DNA from: Effrenium voratum
Lineage: Eukaryota > Sar > Dinophyceae > Suessiales > Symbiodiniaceae
Reading direction: 5' to 3'
Length of the DNA stretch: 64,000 bases
Assembly: GCA_963377175.1 (NCBI GenBank)
Contig: CAUJNA010001479.1
Coordinates: 1-64,000 of the forward strand
Shown one piece after another: positions 44,667 to 52,128 of the stretch. Below the pieces are notes generated by a model. The model was not told the DNA's origin. It did not search any database and saw only the letters and a list, made by a program, of their open reading frames with translations. Each line of letters opens with the position of its first letter. Within the stretch, counting starts at the first letter, position 1. Both the position numbers and the translations under genes were made by a program.

Positions 44667-45626
44667 TCATGTTTATTGGTATTATTAGTATTCATGCGGA
44701 GGAAAAATCGCCGATCACGTCATGTACGGAAGGTGCCGTGCCCCCAAAGCACATTCAAATAAGCCTCAGTTGATGGCTGGGATTTGGCGGTTCGGGATGG
44801 AACTTGAACCTGTTCTTGTTGATGGTAGATGGGAAACCATCTCAACGCCTCCGAATTACTGGGCTCCAAACCTTCCCTTTTCAAACCATCCGAAAGCAGC
44901 ATCGCACACCGGCAAGTTCGCCTACCCCGGGATCGCTCCTGCGTGGGATTGTCCACGGAGAACATTGGCAGGTGCGTCAGCATCTCCTGGTAGGACATCT
45001 CCTGAGCAAGAAAAAGGGGTCTCCAAATCGAATGGACCCATGCTGTGGTCTCTGTGCGTCTGTTTGGCTCTCGTTGCTGGGCATTCTGGGAATATTTCGG
45101 GGAATCAAAGCGAAATCACCAGTTTTGAGGTTAGCCTTCGAGACAAACCCTCAAAAGAGGGCATCACGAAATGGGTGCTTGCTATGTGGCCCAAGAAAAA
45201 TAGTCCGAAGAAGGAAGGAGTGATTTGCGGAAGTCCTCCTTGCACTTCTTTTCGCTTGAAAAAGGACATACCTGAAAGCTGCAAGTTTGGCTAAAGGCTT
45301 CGCTTGTCCTGGCCTGGTGTTTTGACGATTTTCCAGCGGGCTGGGTTTTGCACCATGAAGCCCACGAAAAGCACTCTTCAAACGGGGGGGCTGTGCCTGC
45401 TGCCTGAGGCGTCGGAATCTTCCAGATGATTTCCCAAAAACAACCATATGATATCTTCATGATAACATACCTATGAAGGAATAGATGGCACTGAACCAAC
45501 CTGAAACCAGGAATCGCCATCTACGAAGGAATGCCCTGGTTGCGTTTTCCTCGATTGCATTGTTTCGGGGTGTCAGCCTTGTCCAATCCAAGCTGCGTCC
45601 CGCTCGGTGATTTGGATCACGCCATC
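24422..45626 (-). CDS. SPDS: Spermidine synthase, multi-exon gene with a retrotransposon in one intron
   Basis: Transfers the aminopropyl group of decarboxylated S-adenosylmethionine to putrescine. I place 13 minus-strand exons: 45626-45597, 45001-44939, 42696-42628, 42226-about 42161, 41399-41341, 32619-32558, 31194-31171, 30717-30648, 30172-30140, 29070-29035, 27971-27924, 26022-25980 and 24538-24422. Conserved motifs appear in order: [61 protein letters not shown] (with the catalytic Asp), [32 protein letters not shown] and [11 protein letters not shown]. Nearly all junctions keep phase. At least eight donors read GC and one reads GA. The first N-terminal exons are not found. Two joins are uncertain: the end of exon 42226, and a possible missing exon between 27924 and 26022. 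The retroelement at 33224-40211 lies between the fifth and sixth exons. Confidence 0.9.
25980..26022 (-). CDS. SPDS: SPDS exon: [10 protein letters not shown]
   Basis: Acceptor CTTTTTCAAG, GC donor [23 protein letters not shown] joins in frame to AAFALP. Confidence 0.85.
27924..27971 (-). CDS. SPDS: SPDS exon: [10 protein letters not shown]
   Basis: Acceptor AACGCTAG, probable GC donor [18 protein letters not shown] is diagnostic of eukaryotic spermidine synthase. The following 15-20 residues of homologues are not accounted for; another small exon may lie between here and 26022. Confidence 0.85.
29035..29070 (-). CDS. SPDS: SPDS micro-exon: [12 protein letters not shown]
   Basis: 36 nt. Acceptor CGCTCGAG, GC donor CAG|GCAAAC, phase 0. 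Family form F..VEYA...PTYPSG. Confidence 0.75.
29171..29290 (+). mobile_element. MITE-like element, copy 2
   Basis: Starts GGCCATGGGTCAAAA, contains CCCCCAGTGAACATCC and CACTAAAATAGGCTAAAAT, and ends TTGACCCACGGCCATG. Same family as 22936-23060 (inverted) and 30750-30850. Lies in a spermidine synthase intron. Confidence 0.75.
29607..29711. other. Coding-like island in an SPDS intron, strand unclear
   Basis: The plus strand offers a perfect acceptor/donor pair (CCACGCAG and CTGACAG|GTCAGA) around [20 protein letters not shown]. The minus strand is also open, with [24 protein letters not shown] exons on either side join correctly without it, so it is not needed for that gene. Unassigned. Confidence 0.3.
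30140..30172 (-). CDS. SPDS: SPDS micro-exon: [11 protein letters not shown]
   Basis: 33 nt. Acceptor GATTGCCAG, GT donor GGC|GTCGAT. With its neighbours it gives the LI..M......F...EYA spacing of known enzymes exactly. Confidence 0.7.
30281..30600. repeat. (CTT)n microsatellite, degenerate
   Basis: About 27 perfect CTT units (30283-30362) followed by mixed CTT, CCT and CTTTT units. Source of artificial poly-Leu, poly-Phe and poly-Glu frames. Confidence 0.97.
30648..30717 (-). CDS. SPDS: SPDS exon: [12 protein letters not shown]
   Basis: Acceptor ACCGACCAG, GC donor [29 protein letters not shown] matches the family L.PGGV.C.Q.E.W block. Confidence 0.9.
30750..30850 (+). mobile_element. MITE-like element, copy 3 (shorter)
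   Basis: Starts GGCCCGGGTCAAAAG, contains CCCCCAGTGAACATCC and CACTAAAATGG, and ends GTTTTGACCCACAGCCAC. An internal deletion relative to copy 2. Confidence 0.7.
31171..31194 (-). CDS. SPDS: SPDS micro-exon: FSKEFYVL
   Basis: 24 nt. Acceptor GCATTTCAG, GC donor GTGCT|GCTTGG. It starts with one base and ends with two, exactly fitting its neighbours. FSKEFYVL corresponds to the LF...FY..L segment after DSSDP in homologues. Confidence 0.68.
31660..32050. repeat. TTTC/TTCC/TTCG polypyrimidine microsatellite tract
   Basis: Successive arrays of CTTT, CCTT, CCTTTCTT and GTTC units, seen directly. Confidence 0.95.
32558..32619 (-). CDS. SPDS: SPDS exon: catalytic [10 protein letters not shown]
   Basis: Acceptor AATGGCAG, GC donor [30 protein letters not shown] contains the catalytic Asp and the DSSDP signature. 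It ends with two bases of a Leu codon completed by the next exon. Confidence 0.92.
32650..32880 (-). repeat. Direct duplication of about 70 bp beside an SPDS exon
   Basis: The segment with CTAGAAGT, GCCCCAAAAATGCC, CCAGGTTCGGGGATCCAG and GAGAGGA occurs at about 32655-32730 and again at about 32810-32865. It lies in the intron immediately 5' of the exon at 32619. Confidence 0.75.
33224..33388 (-). repeat. Split direct repeat A1 (outer, 3' end of element)
   Basis: Matches A2 (33474-33638) except for one base near 33369. Begins ATGCGTGGGGGGGCAGGG on the plus strand. Confidence 0.93.
33408..33478 (-). repeat. Split direct repeat B1 (inner)
   Basis: 71 bp identical to B2 at 40141-40211. Its last five bases, ATGCG, are also the first five of A2. 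Confidence 0.93.
33474..33638 (-). repeat. Split direct repeat A2 (inner)
   Basis: 165-bp copy of A1. The stop codon of the recombinase gene (33634-33632) lies inside it. Confidence 0.93.
33632..34615 (-). CDS. Tyrosine recombinase of the retrotransposon
   Basis: 327 codons. Catalytic features of the YR superfamily are visible: LRTGE with the box I Arg (near 34145), YSLRRGGAT with the box II Arg (near 33850; the usual HxxR is SLRR here), [13 protein letters not shown] with the Trp and the nucleophilic Tyr (near 33760). Integrates the element's DNA by recombination, and replaces the DDE integrase of LTR elements. The start ATG overlaps the stop of the RNase H frame (ATGCCTAA), suggesting coupled or re-initiated translation. 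This frame is intact. Confidence 0.88.
   Translation of the reverse strand: MPKRLAVNRATKSARKAERAKLGSLRQNVVTHQTSTRYATVFLAFNLFLETFPSLPDSLEELDRKLCAFVENLWHEGDAKSVATYTVAAVQHFIPQAKRHLPQAWQLLSVWNKLEMPSRATPLTANMALSFAGALLRIKQTRMALMVVVAFALFLRTGEMFLLRRKDVQLAPFNTGQHVIFLQDTKTSQRKASQLEKLILKDATAAECLAALCFGLQPNDCLLQCTQKQFRAQWSKLISHFQLEAFNFQPYSLRRGGATTAFKEGATLDDLLIRGRWSQVSTARIYLDEGLQQLGQLTITQPSQALLLRDRLFFLRCKPGGNAWKGL
34608..34834 (-). CDS. RNase H, C-terminal half (frameshifted from the preceding ORF)
   Basis: Frame reading [20 protein letters not shown], then [20 protein letters not shown] and [13 protein letters not shown]. These are the later RNase H elements (D-S-Q and NPAD-SR). The earlier part, [19 protein letters not shown], is at the end of the methyltransferase frame. 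A shift and small deletion near 34835 separate them and remove the Leu-Glu that should follow HIN.L, so the catalytic Glu is missing. Confidence 0.75.
34835..36260 (-). CDS. C5 cytosine DNA methyltransferase domain of the retrotransposon
   Basis: C5 methyltransferase motifs: VVEKD after the motif I region (about 36180), [12 protein letters not shown] (motif IV, catalytic Cys, about 36015), SFVENVV (motif VI, about 35875), RRPRLYW (motif VIII, about 35780), [13 protein letters not shown] (motif IX) and [14 protein letters not shown] (motif X, about 35310). After motif X the frame continues through [15 protein letters not shown] into the first helix of RNase H (VHQEHIN). The SAM-binding motif I is lost: the upstream frame ends VVVVD-stop and this frame resumes at [10 protein letters not shown] with no F.G.G between. 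The translation start is therefore not a true one. Probably a defective copy of a polyprotein domain. Confidence 0.85.
36205..38519 (-). CDS. Reverse transcriptase and first part of RNase H
   Basis: RT motifs in order: [27 protein letters not shown] (catalytic motif A, about 37120), [15 protein letters not shown] (motif B) and [11 protein letters not shown] (YxDD, about 36830). After about 200 residues comes [19 protein letters not shown], the first RNase H strands with the catalytic Asp. The frame ends at VVVVD where the methyltransferase begins. The same frame is open to 38862, but there it overlaps gag out of phase. The N-terminal 100-200 residues are charged and disordered. Reverse transcriptases of this type lie closest to the DIRS group. 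Confidence 0.85.
38520..39872 (-). CDS. Gag-like protein of the retrotransposon
   Basis: 450 codons, first ORF after the 5' repeat. The N-terminal half is an acidic-helical domain without a familiar motif. The middle (about residues 225-290) is an Arg/Ser tract ([16 protein letters not shown] and later RRSSRDS) that could bind RNA in place of a zinc knuckle; I see no CCHC. The C-terminal part is helical ([29 protein letters not shown]). It ends KKRKK-TAG. The same frame stays open past the TAG to 38223. Confidence 0.6.
   Translation of the reverse strand: MTDARVAELKDAWAKRGGDEATFNEMLGRGVDPMRTAWIAGEMVRNELMDLAESTLSPNCLIEYQCWDNHWRDQGHSLLQVVDWFKKEDRLLTGRHLIASDGYYQHYAEESLNLESGVYHLCQGPARSCRYRMPRGSARELVHIDKWRLRLLEQVIKTAYSSGVGLRLLKDEGEKRELPLGNLPLPAAPQSGEGPLDQAVKESKKAIGEMEEFWRNEGERVDERETRPRQRSRSRRRRRGEDDELGDLVQQRIRAERSRKRSAKRTRSEDRRHKRKERRRSSRDSRSEDALFRVAPARGGRDVQKVAEREPGRLVKEALIEMGRYLEGKTGEAGEEQWKTRKFMAYINQIMLVSHPPGKIGVRNHREVITVGTALDLILEGRIMGAADLLVQRLKALEQSFTDNTWATARHQELIPPSAASISGLEERDLAMRAELKAVKLKEALEKRKK
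40141..40211 (-). repeat. Split direct repeat B2 (outer, 5' end of element)
   Basis: Identical to B1. The element ends at ATGCG (40207-40211). Confidence 0.93.
40640..40950. other. Intron sequence, no gene seen
   Basis: SPDS intron between the retroelement and the exon at 41341. Contains short GTATG/GCATG repeats at about 40845-40930 and nothing coding. Confidence 0.6.
40951..41108 (+). repeat. GGATGGAG-type minisatellite
   Basis: GGATGGAG, GGGTGGAG and GAATGGAG units in tandem, seen directly. Confidence 0.95.
41341..41399 (-). CDS. SPDS: SPDS exon: [14 protein letters not shown]
   Basis: Acceptor TTGAGACAG, GC donor AAG|GCGGGA. GDG is the conserved turn before the catalytic exon. The intron that follows holds the tyrosine-recombinase retrotransposon. 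Confidence 0.85.
42161..42226 (-). CDS. SPDS: SPDS exon: [11 protein letters not shown]
   Basis: Acceptor GTCTGCCAG. CEID holds the acidic residue that contacts the cofactor. The 3' boundary is approximate: the next exon needs one base from this one, and I could not decide which donor supplies it. Confidence 0.75.
42628..42696 (-). CDS. SPDS: SPDS exon: cofactor loop GGGDGG
   Basis: Acceptor CGACGGCAG, GC donor AAG|GCGCGC. Carries [18 protein letters not shown], the decarboxylated-SAM binding loop. 69 nt, phase 0. Confidence 0.92.
42715..43137. repeat. Compound ATT/ATC/GTT trinucleotide microsatellite
   Basis: ATT, CAT, CCTCAT, TTGTTA and TAT units. It starts about 20 bp upstream of the SPDS GGGDGG exon, so the repeat occupies the end of that intron. 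Confidence 0.97.
44500..44666. repeat. (ATT)n then (AGT)n microsatellite
   Basis: About 35 ATT units to 44620, then about 15 AGT units to 44665. Lies in an SPDS intron. Confidence 0.97.
44939..45001 (-). CDS. SPDS: SPDS exon: [12 protein letters not shown]
   Basis: Acceptor CTTGCTCAG. The best join to the next exon uses CAG|GAGCGA, a GA donor, giving VDNPTQ followed by VLIIGGG as in homologues. 63 nt, phase 0. Confidence 0.85.
45597..45626 (-). CDS. SPDS: SPDS exon: [10 protein letters not shown]
   Basis: Acceptor GAGCACTCAG, GC donor GAC|GCAGCT. 30 nt, phase 0 at both ends. The family form at this position is LDG.IQ.TERDE. Confidence 0.8.
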
Positions 45627-45639
45627 CTGAGTGCTCGGA

Positions 45640-48195
45640 GCGAGCCGGAGCCTGTGAATCACATGCCAGACCCCCCCCCCTATTTGTGGAGTTGGTAGCC
45701 CCCATGTTTGGTGGTTTAAAGGGAAAGCCAAAAGCACGACCACCCATTTGTTGTTTGTTTTGTGTGTTTTTTGGGAGGGGGTTCCCCAAAAAACGACACC
45801 CACCATGATCCTAACCACGAACTTGCGTGGATGTTTGCTTTCACGAGCATAGTCCTTGGAACGTGGATCTCGATTCTGGAGCATAGACCCGACAGCAAGT
45901 CGCGTCTAAGAAATCCTGAGGCACCTGCCAGCACGATCACATGGCCGTGACTCGTGGATTCCTTGGCCGTCGGCAGGAGAAAAAAGAATGGAAAAAGAAG
46001 AAAAAAAACGCTCCGCATCAGAACCCTGAACCCCAGCAAGGCTCATGGACATCTTCCTTGTGGCCCATCGCGCTTTTTTGTGGCATCTTCCCCTCGAAAT
46101 GTGCCTTGCACGGCAAAGTCGGTGTTTCCCACCAAGCCGGAGCCAACAATGCTCCACACTTCCCAGGCCCAAAGCCGAATGGGCAGCTGGGGCCACCACA
46201 AAGACCAGGAGGTCCTGAAACTTGGTGCGCTTGTGCAGGAGCACCTCCTTCACCTGCAGTCCCTTCTGGCTTCACCGAGGCCAAGGGTTGGTTGCCCCTG
46301 GCTCCACTTCTAGCCAAACTCTTTGTGCGGGAAAAATCATAACGCCTTCCCTCAGGTTTTCCCTAGACCTGGTTTCAGACCCCGCATCGATTCTTTCTTG
46401 GGACCCCCAAACAGTTAAAGCGAAAGGGTCAAAGAACGACCGACTGGCCGTCTGGCAGAACACACCATGGTTTTGTTTGGCTTCCCTTTCTGGCAGGCTT
46501 GGTCCACCAAAAACGGCCATTCTGAGGACCGACCCATCCGCCTGCAGGGCGTTGGCCTGGCCAGGCCTGGCCGTCGCTATATGGGACTTCCGCAACCTCA
46601 CCGGGTCGGCCCCCCGAGGAAGTCGCCCCAGCCAACTTTTTCAAAGCACTGTCTCATGTTTGAGGTAGTTTGAGGGTAATCCATCCCTAAAGCCAACGAA
46701 AGGGTTGATGGCGTGTGAACAGTCCAGATGTTTCTCGGATACACCTCTCTGTACCCTCTGTACCTTGTTGCGGGTCCCCATTCGCGGTATCCCGTACGGC
46801 CTCATAACAAAGGACAAACCAACCCAATATCAACCACCCACCAACCGTTCACTTGCCCTGACCAACCGTAAGCCCACCCAAACCCGACCTAACCAACCCT
46901 AAACCCACCCTAAAACAATCCACCCCAATCCCACAATGGGCGAGCCCCGAGCAGTGGCAATGAATCGCTGAAGCGTGCATAGGTTGGTACCTTCAGTTTA
47001 AATGGAGTGTATAGTTGAAGCACAGAAACCGCCAAATGCATCAACACAAGGCCCAAAACAACAAGAAAGCGCACAAATGCACGACTTCGGCCTTGCATGT
47101 TGAGCGCCTCCAAGTTTGCACGACGACACAAACAATCCAATTCAAAAATGGCCTCAACCCTCTTGACTCCGAAAGCCGGGTCCCAAAGCTGGATCCATTC
47201 AAGTCACATTTCCCCTTAAACTGTGCTGTAAAGGAAAACCACTCTGTGAACCCCGCAGAACGTAACCACTAGGCATGGAGCCTGATTTATCAACCCCTGC
47301 CACCACCGCGAGATCCCTTCGAATCCACCGTCACACCCAGGCCAAAAGCTCAAGCACTTGCGATGGCAAGCTCACCCCAGGCACATCCCTTCGACGTCCT
47401 TCAAAACCAAAAAGGGAACCCTTTGAAGAAGCATGGACTCTTCAGAGCCCAAGGAATTTGTTTCTTAGACTTCGAAAAAAATTGGGGAACGAACCCAACC
47501 CAACCAAACCAACGAGCAAAGCACGCCACTGGCTGTTCTTCTCCAAAAACCAGCCATTCTCGATGAGGCTCGCCTCAGTGAAAGCGCGCTTCCGGCGCAA
47601 AAACGGAACTTTCAGACGAACCCAGTTTGGTTGCTAAACCTGAAGAACGCTGGCACCCTTGACATCTTGGTGACACACAAAAGTACACTAATAAGTCTGA
47701 TCTCTTCACCGTGTAGAACGAGTCATGTTCATGAGTGGAGCCACATAGGTTTGGCGCGAAACAAACGATTTTAACGGTAAACGTCTGTGCCGGAAACACG
47801 AATTTGGCCGTCTGAAACCAGCGACTGGGCAGCAGACCCCGCTCAAAGGCTCGCTCATGGCTAGATTTAGCTGGTTGAAGATCTAATCGTGGTGTGTTGT
47901 GCAAGTGTTTTGCTGCGCACGCTCTGTCGCATGTGTTTGAGTGTTTATGGTCAAACATGCACGTCGCTTTCTGTCGCTTTCTGGTTGGGTTGATACGGTT
48001 TCATCAGTTCAAACAATTGTTTGTTGTGTGGGTCGTGGTCAGAAATTGTTGAGGTCTAGAAACTTTCTTTATGTGGCTGCTTTGACCCAGCACATATCAT
48101 GCGCCTCTGCATCGCTTACGTCAAAGCCACTCGCCAGGCAAAACGGATGCAATTGGTTGCAATGACCCCTTCACGACCAGAAGTTTTTCCACTGC
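45640..48195. other. Upstream of the first SPDS exon located; 5' exons not found
   Basis: The N-terminal exons of spermidine synthase should lie here or beyond. Candidate coding patches exist near 45840-45900, 46130-46190 and 46540-46640 on the minus strand, but none matches the family's N-terminal pattern (kS.yQ.i.V....G..L.L). Confidence 0.4.
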
Positions 48196-48272
48196 CCGCC
48201 CGTAAAGTCCTTGGTCGGGGAAGCTGGAGATGGCAGCGATGGCGGCCCGAGACGCGACGGCCAATGGGAGGC
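48196..48272 (-). CDS. Candidate exon, unknown
   Basis: GC-rich patch with acceptor GAGAATCAG before 48272 and GC donor CGG|GCAGTG after 48196. The frame LPLAVASRAAIAAISSFPDQ is protein-like. Not recognised. Could belong to SPDS upstream sequence or another minus-strand gene. Confidence 0.35.
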
Positions 48273-48530
48273 CTGATTCTCTCCTCAGATACCCCGAAAA
48301 CCCAAACTTCATGTTATTGAAACGGTCGTTCTCCAAAACTGGGCCTATATCTATGAGGTTCGTCCTTTGTTAGATGGTCCAAGGATACATGTTGACCTTA
48401 TCAAGCCGTGGTGCTGTTTCTCCAATAGCAAATCAAAGGCGTCGCAACACGCAATTCATGGGTTCAAGCTCAACTGACGCTAAATCCAACTTGGGGTTGG
48501 TATCTCCCCCTCTTGTTTCTTGTTTATTTT

Positions 48531-48540
48531 ATTTGTTTTT

Positions 48541-48596
<56 letters not shown>

Positions 48597-48905
48597 TCGT
48601 TCTTTTTTTTTTTCTTTCCTTCCTTCCTTCTTTCTTTCTTTGTTCCTTCTTTTGTCTTTCTTTATTTCTGTTGTTTTTTTTGGTTATTTCTTTCTTTTTA
48701 TCTTTGTTTGTTTATTTCTTTTTTCGTTTTCTTTCTTTCCTTCTTTCTGCCTTTGTTTTTCCTTGTTTCTGTTCTTCTTCTTTTTCTTTCTTTCTATTTT
48801 TTTTCTTTCCGTCTTTCTGCCTTTTCATTTCCTTCTTTCTTTTTTTTTCTCCTTCTTTTTGTTATTTCCTCTCTTTTTTTTTTGTTCCTTCCTTTTCTCT
48901 TTATT
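48531..48905. repeat. (TTTC)n and degenerate polypyrimidine tract
   Basis: Perfect TTTC array at about 48540-48598, then mixed T/C tract to 48905 and CTCA repeats at 48932-48975. Confidence 0.97.
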
Positions 48906-48984
48906 CCCCACAAGCCCTCCGCCGCCCGCCGTTCACTCACTCACACACTCACTCACTCACTTGCTCGCTCGCTCACCCACAGCA

Positions 48985-49089
48985 GGGCCGACTCCATCAA
49001 AAGTCTGAGCTCGGGCAAGAACAGTTCCAAGCCCGAGCTGCTGGCGCTGCGCCGGGGCATCTACGAAGGGATTTGGAGCACGTGTTAGT
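48985..49089 (+). CDS. Candidate terminal exon, unknown
   Basis: Plus-strand frame after CACCCACAG: DSIKSLSSGKNSSKPELLAL, then RRGIYEGIWSTC and stop at 49089. GC-rich compared with the preceding pyrimidine tract. No family recognised. The following stretch 49090-50140 holds nothing I can support. Confidence 0.3.
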
Positions 49090-50149
49090 TTCTGACACAC
49101 GTGCAAATCCAATCCGGCAGTGGCCCGGCAGTGGCCCGCATTAGGCCCCGAGAGCTGACAAAGGAAAAAAGCTCACATTTAACACACTTTTTGGTGCACA
49201 ACGATCCGGCGATTTTTTCCCTCACATCGCCTACAGCATAGTCGCCGGTCGATATAAAGGAGTCTGGGCAAGAAAGGAGCGTCTTGGAAGCGGTGCAAAT
49301 TGATGAATTCGAAGCGTGCAAGGTCATGCACCAAGCCAGGGTACACATCACCGAGGTGAGCTCCCACATGCTAAGGAGGCGACAAGAATGTGGCGACCCA
49401 AAGGTCACATTCAAGCAAAACCAGTACAGCAAAAGAAAGGAGAGGTGAGACAAGACCAGGTGCCACAGGCACCAGTCCAAAATGAATGCAAAAAAACAAA
49501 AGCCGAAGCAACTGTGCCGCGCTCAACGGCCTGTGAAACCTAGGCCCCACCCTGAAGACACCCCAAGTGTCGAAAACCAGGCAGCATTTCTCACAAGCCA
49601 AGTGTCTGGTGATCCAAGTCTCCAGGCAGTGTAAGGCCAGCATCTCGGCTGGGGAATGGGATCCATGAGCAAAGCATAGCATCCGGAAAGCCACAAATCA
49701 CCAGTTGTCGTGTAGGTCTCCCCCGGAGTAATACGTCGCTCAGGAAAAGAAAGTCCGCCATCGTAAAATGATCCAGAATGAAAAAGGGGGGCGGGGAAAT
49801 CAAGTCCCCGCACTGCGACCAAAGATTACGTCAAATACAGATTCGCAATCGTGATCCCCAGAGTCTGCGCAATAACCAAGGCCAATACTGCTTTGACACC
49901 GCTTAGAGTATTGGGTCAACGCACCGCCAAAATACAATGCCATTACTGAAACCAGAACACAACGATCCTTGGCAGTTGCCCGGCAGTGGCCCGGCAGCAG
50001 GACCTTTTTTTTTTCAGAGAGGTTTTTCTAGGACGGAGAGCAAAGTTGGAATTCCGACCTCGGTGGAAAAGCAAAGTTGGAATTCCGCCTCAGTGGGAAC
50101 TTGTAAGGCTTATAGGGACCTAATTATTTTCGTTGCCAGCGCACCACGT

Positions 50150-50479
50150 TGGACGGTGGCCGATGACGCCGCACGCTGCTATTTTGCGTCTTGTTGCTGG
50201 AACACAAGTGATGCGCAAGAAATGCGCAAAATTGCTCTGCTGCGCAACCATCACGAGCTGGACGCCGTCATCGGAGCTGAGCGCACTGCTGCGAAGGACA
50301 AGCTGCTCAGAATGAACGAGCGCGACCCGGGAACCCTACAGCTTCCTCTTGTGCACTTGCCTGAAGCCGAGAACGAAATGTTCCACAGGCGCTTTGAAAG
50401 CGTTTTGCGCTTGAGACAGAAGCGGCGCTCGCTTCGGGCCAGAAGCTGCCAGCTCCACTCTGATCAACGCAAGGTGTGA
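50150..50479 (+). pseudogene. Viral A32-type packaging ATPase, C-terminal fragment
   Basis: In-frame MRKIALLRNHHELDAVIGAE, followed by an aromatic-poor tail with MFHRRFESVLRL. It corresponds to the part of the main ATPase copy (58584-59323) around RLRNQHELEAV and FYLRFEE. The Walker motifs are not here. Leftmost recognisable piece of the viral island. The sequence from 50600 to 51170 holds short dispersed repeats (CTGCCGAAC, TTGTCACC) and no gene. Confidence 0.6.
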
Positions 50480-51363
50480 GACGCTGCAGCGTTTGCAATG
50501 CTTGAGGTGAGAGTTGTGAGGGTGACCATCTCCGTGCCGTCCCTCCAGGAAGACCCGTGCGCTCTGGTTGCCCATATAGCACCCAATTAATTTTGGTTTT
50601 TGGGTCGAAAAACCGTGCAAAACAGCAAAATTCTCCATCCTGCTGAACGTTTTTCCGATGTCACCGGTCTTTGTCACCGCTCCGTTTTTGGTCGAAAAAG
50701 TGCTCAAAACGGCCAACTTCCCGAATTCCCGAAAAGTTCGTTTTTTCCTGTCAGACGGCAAGCGAGGTGCCTCAGCCTCTAGATTTGCTCGGTTTCGGCC
50801 GAAAACAGACTCCACACACTCACGCTGCTCTCAATTCAAGTTCCATCCCGCTGAGCTTGTCACCACTTGTCACCGCTTCGTCACCGCTCTCTTTTGGACC
50901 GAAAAAGTGCGCAAAAGCGGCCAAGTTCCCGACTTCCCGAAGACTTCGTTCTTCACAAGATTTTCCGTTTTTCCCCAAGCACGACAGCCTCGCTCGTGAC
51001 CCGGCAACCTGCCGAACTTGTCGCCGCCTTTGTCACCGGGTCTAACGCGCCAGCCTGCCGAACGCCCAGACAGAGGTCCTCCGACAACCTGCCGAACTTG
51101 TCACCGGGTCTAACGCGCCAACCTGCCGAACGTGTAGAGGGCTCGAAAATCTTGGCAAGTTTGAGTCAATATTGGGTCGGCTTGAAACAATATTGGTTCA
51201 TTAATGGGCAAAGTTTGCCCGGTCGCGGCGGGATTCGAGCCCCGGACCAGGGTGGTGCAGAGCTGCTGGAAGCCGGCTTGTCACCGCTTGCTTGTCACCG
51301 GGGCGCTTTTGGGCCCACCGAGGTGTCCCACGGTCCGTGTCGCCCCGTGACACAAGCTTTCGT

Positions 51364-51453
51364 CCGCGGCTTCGGTCTAAAAGCGAGGCCGGCTCCGCGG
51401 CTTCGGTCTGAGAGCAAGGCCGGCTCCGCGGCTTCGGTCTAAAAGCGAGGCCG
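51364..51453 (+). repeat. 31-bp tandem repeat, three copies
   Basis: Units begin CCGCGGCTTCGGTCT and contain AGCGAGGCCGG or AGCAAGGCCGG. Confidence 0.9.
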
Positions 51454-51654
51454 GAGGAACCTTGCTCAAGCTCCTTTTTGGGGCAACAAGTAGGAAAAAA
51501 CTGTGCGCAGGCCTCGCTGCGTCCAGGGACGCTAGAGCAAGCTGTGCCGAGCGCGGCGTCAGTCGTAGGTCCCCGCAAGAACCGAGAGGAAGTGGAAGCA
51601 ACTTCGCTCTCCCACCAAGGTCGGAATTCCAACTTCGCTCCAAGGAAAAAACGG

Positions 51655-51722
51655 GCCTGGCGCGGGCCTGGCGCGGGCCTGGTGCGGGGGCCTGGCGCGG
51701 GCCTGGCGCGGGCCTGGCGCGG
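51655..51722 (+). repeat. GGCGCGGGCCT tandem repeat
   Basis: About six 11-bp units, one with extra G residues. Confidence 0.9.
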
Positions 51723-51744
51723 ACTATTGCCACAGCGTCGAAGC

Positions 51745-51890
51745 CGGCAGTGACACAGTTCTCGCCATATGGAGTCGGCCCTGCTGTAGAGCTCCAGGCC
51801 TCTGGCACGTCGTTGATGCTCAGGACGAAGGGCAGGTCGTGCCCCCGCCCCGTCGTACCATGTGCCCGCGTGGAGTTGCGTTTTGGGCCA
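51745..51890 (-). pseudogene. Dam-type adenine methyltransferase, C-terminal fragment
   Basis: Minus-strand frame RGHDLPFVLSINDVPEAW with a shift just after. The same words occur in the larger C-terminal half at 59640-60054, so this is a second, shorter and damaged copy with an internal deletion. Confidence 0.65.
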
Positions 51891-51909
51891 TAAAGCGCCG
51901 TTTTGGGAC

Positions 51910-51990
51910 GGTAACACAAGCCGATGGTGAGATGGCTTAGGCGTTGGTCTCCGGAGCGACGTTTGGGAGGTTCGATTCCACCCCGGTACC
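51910..51990 (+). tRNA. tRNA-like sequence (possibly degenerate)
   Basis: GGTA at the 5' end can pair with TACC at the 3' end. A D-arm-like stem AGCC/GGCT is present, and the T arm carries a perfect B box, GGTTCGATTCC. The anticodon arm is poor (CGTTG/CGACG around a large loop), so I do not assign an amino acid. Lies 5' of the capsid pseudogene. Confidence 0.4.
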
Positions 51991-52128
51991 TCGGCGGGCT
52001 GACGTGTTAGACACCGGTGACATCGGCGGTGACTAATTCAGCAGGCTGACGTGTTACGTGGAGAACCTCGGCTGGCTGTCGGGCTCCGAGCCAGGTCCTC
52101 GGCGGGCTGCCGGGCCGCGGATGAGTTG

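Noticed and set aside
48374..49144. Phe-rich 256-codon frame
   Set aside because: TTTC repeat; only the last part (48985-49089) might be an exon, and in a different frame.
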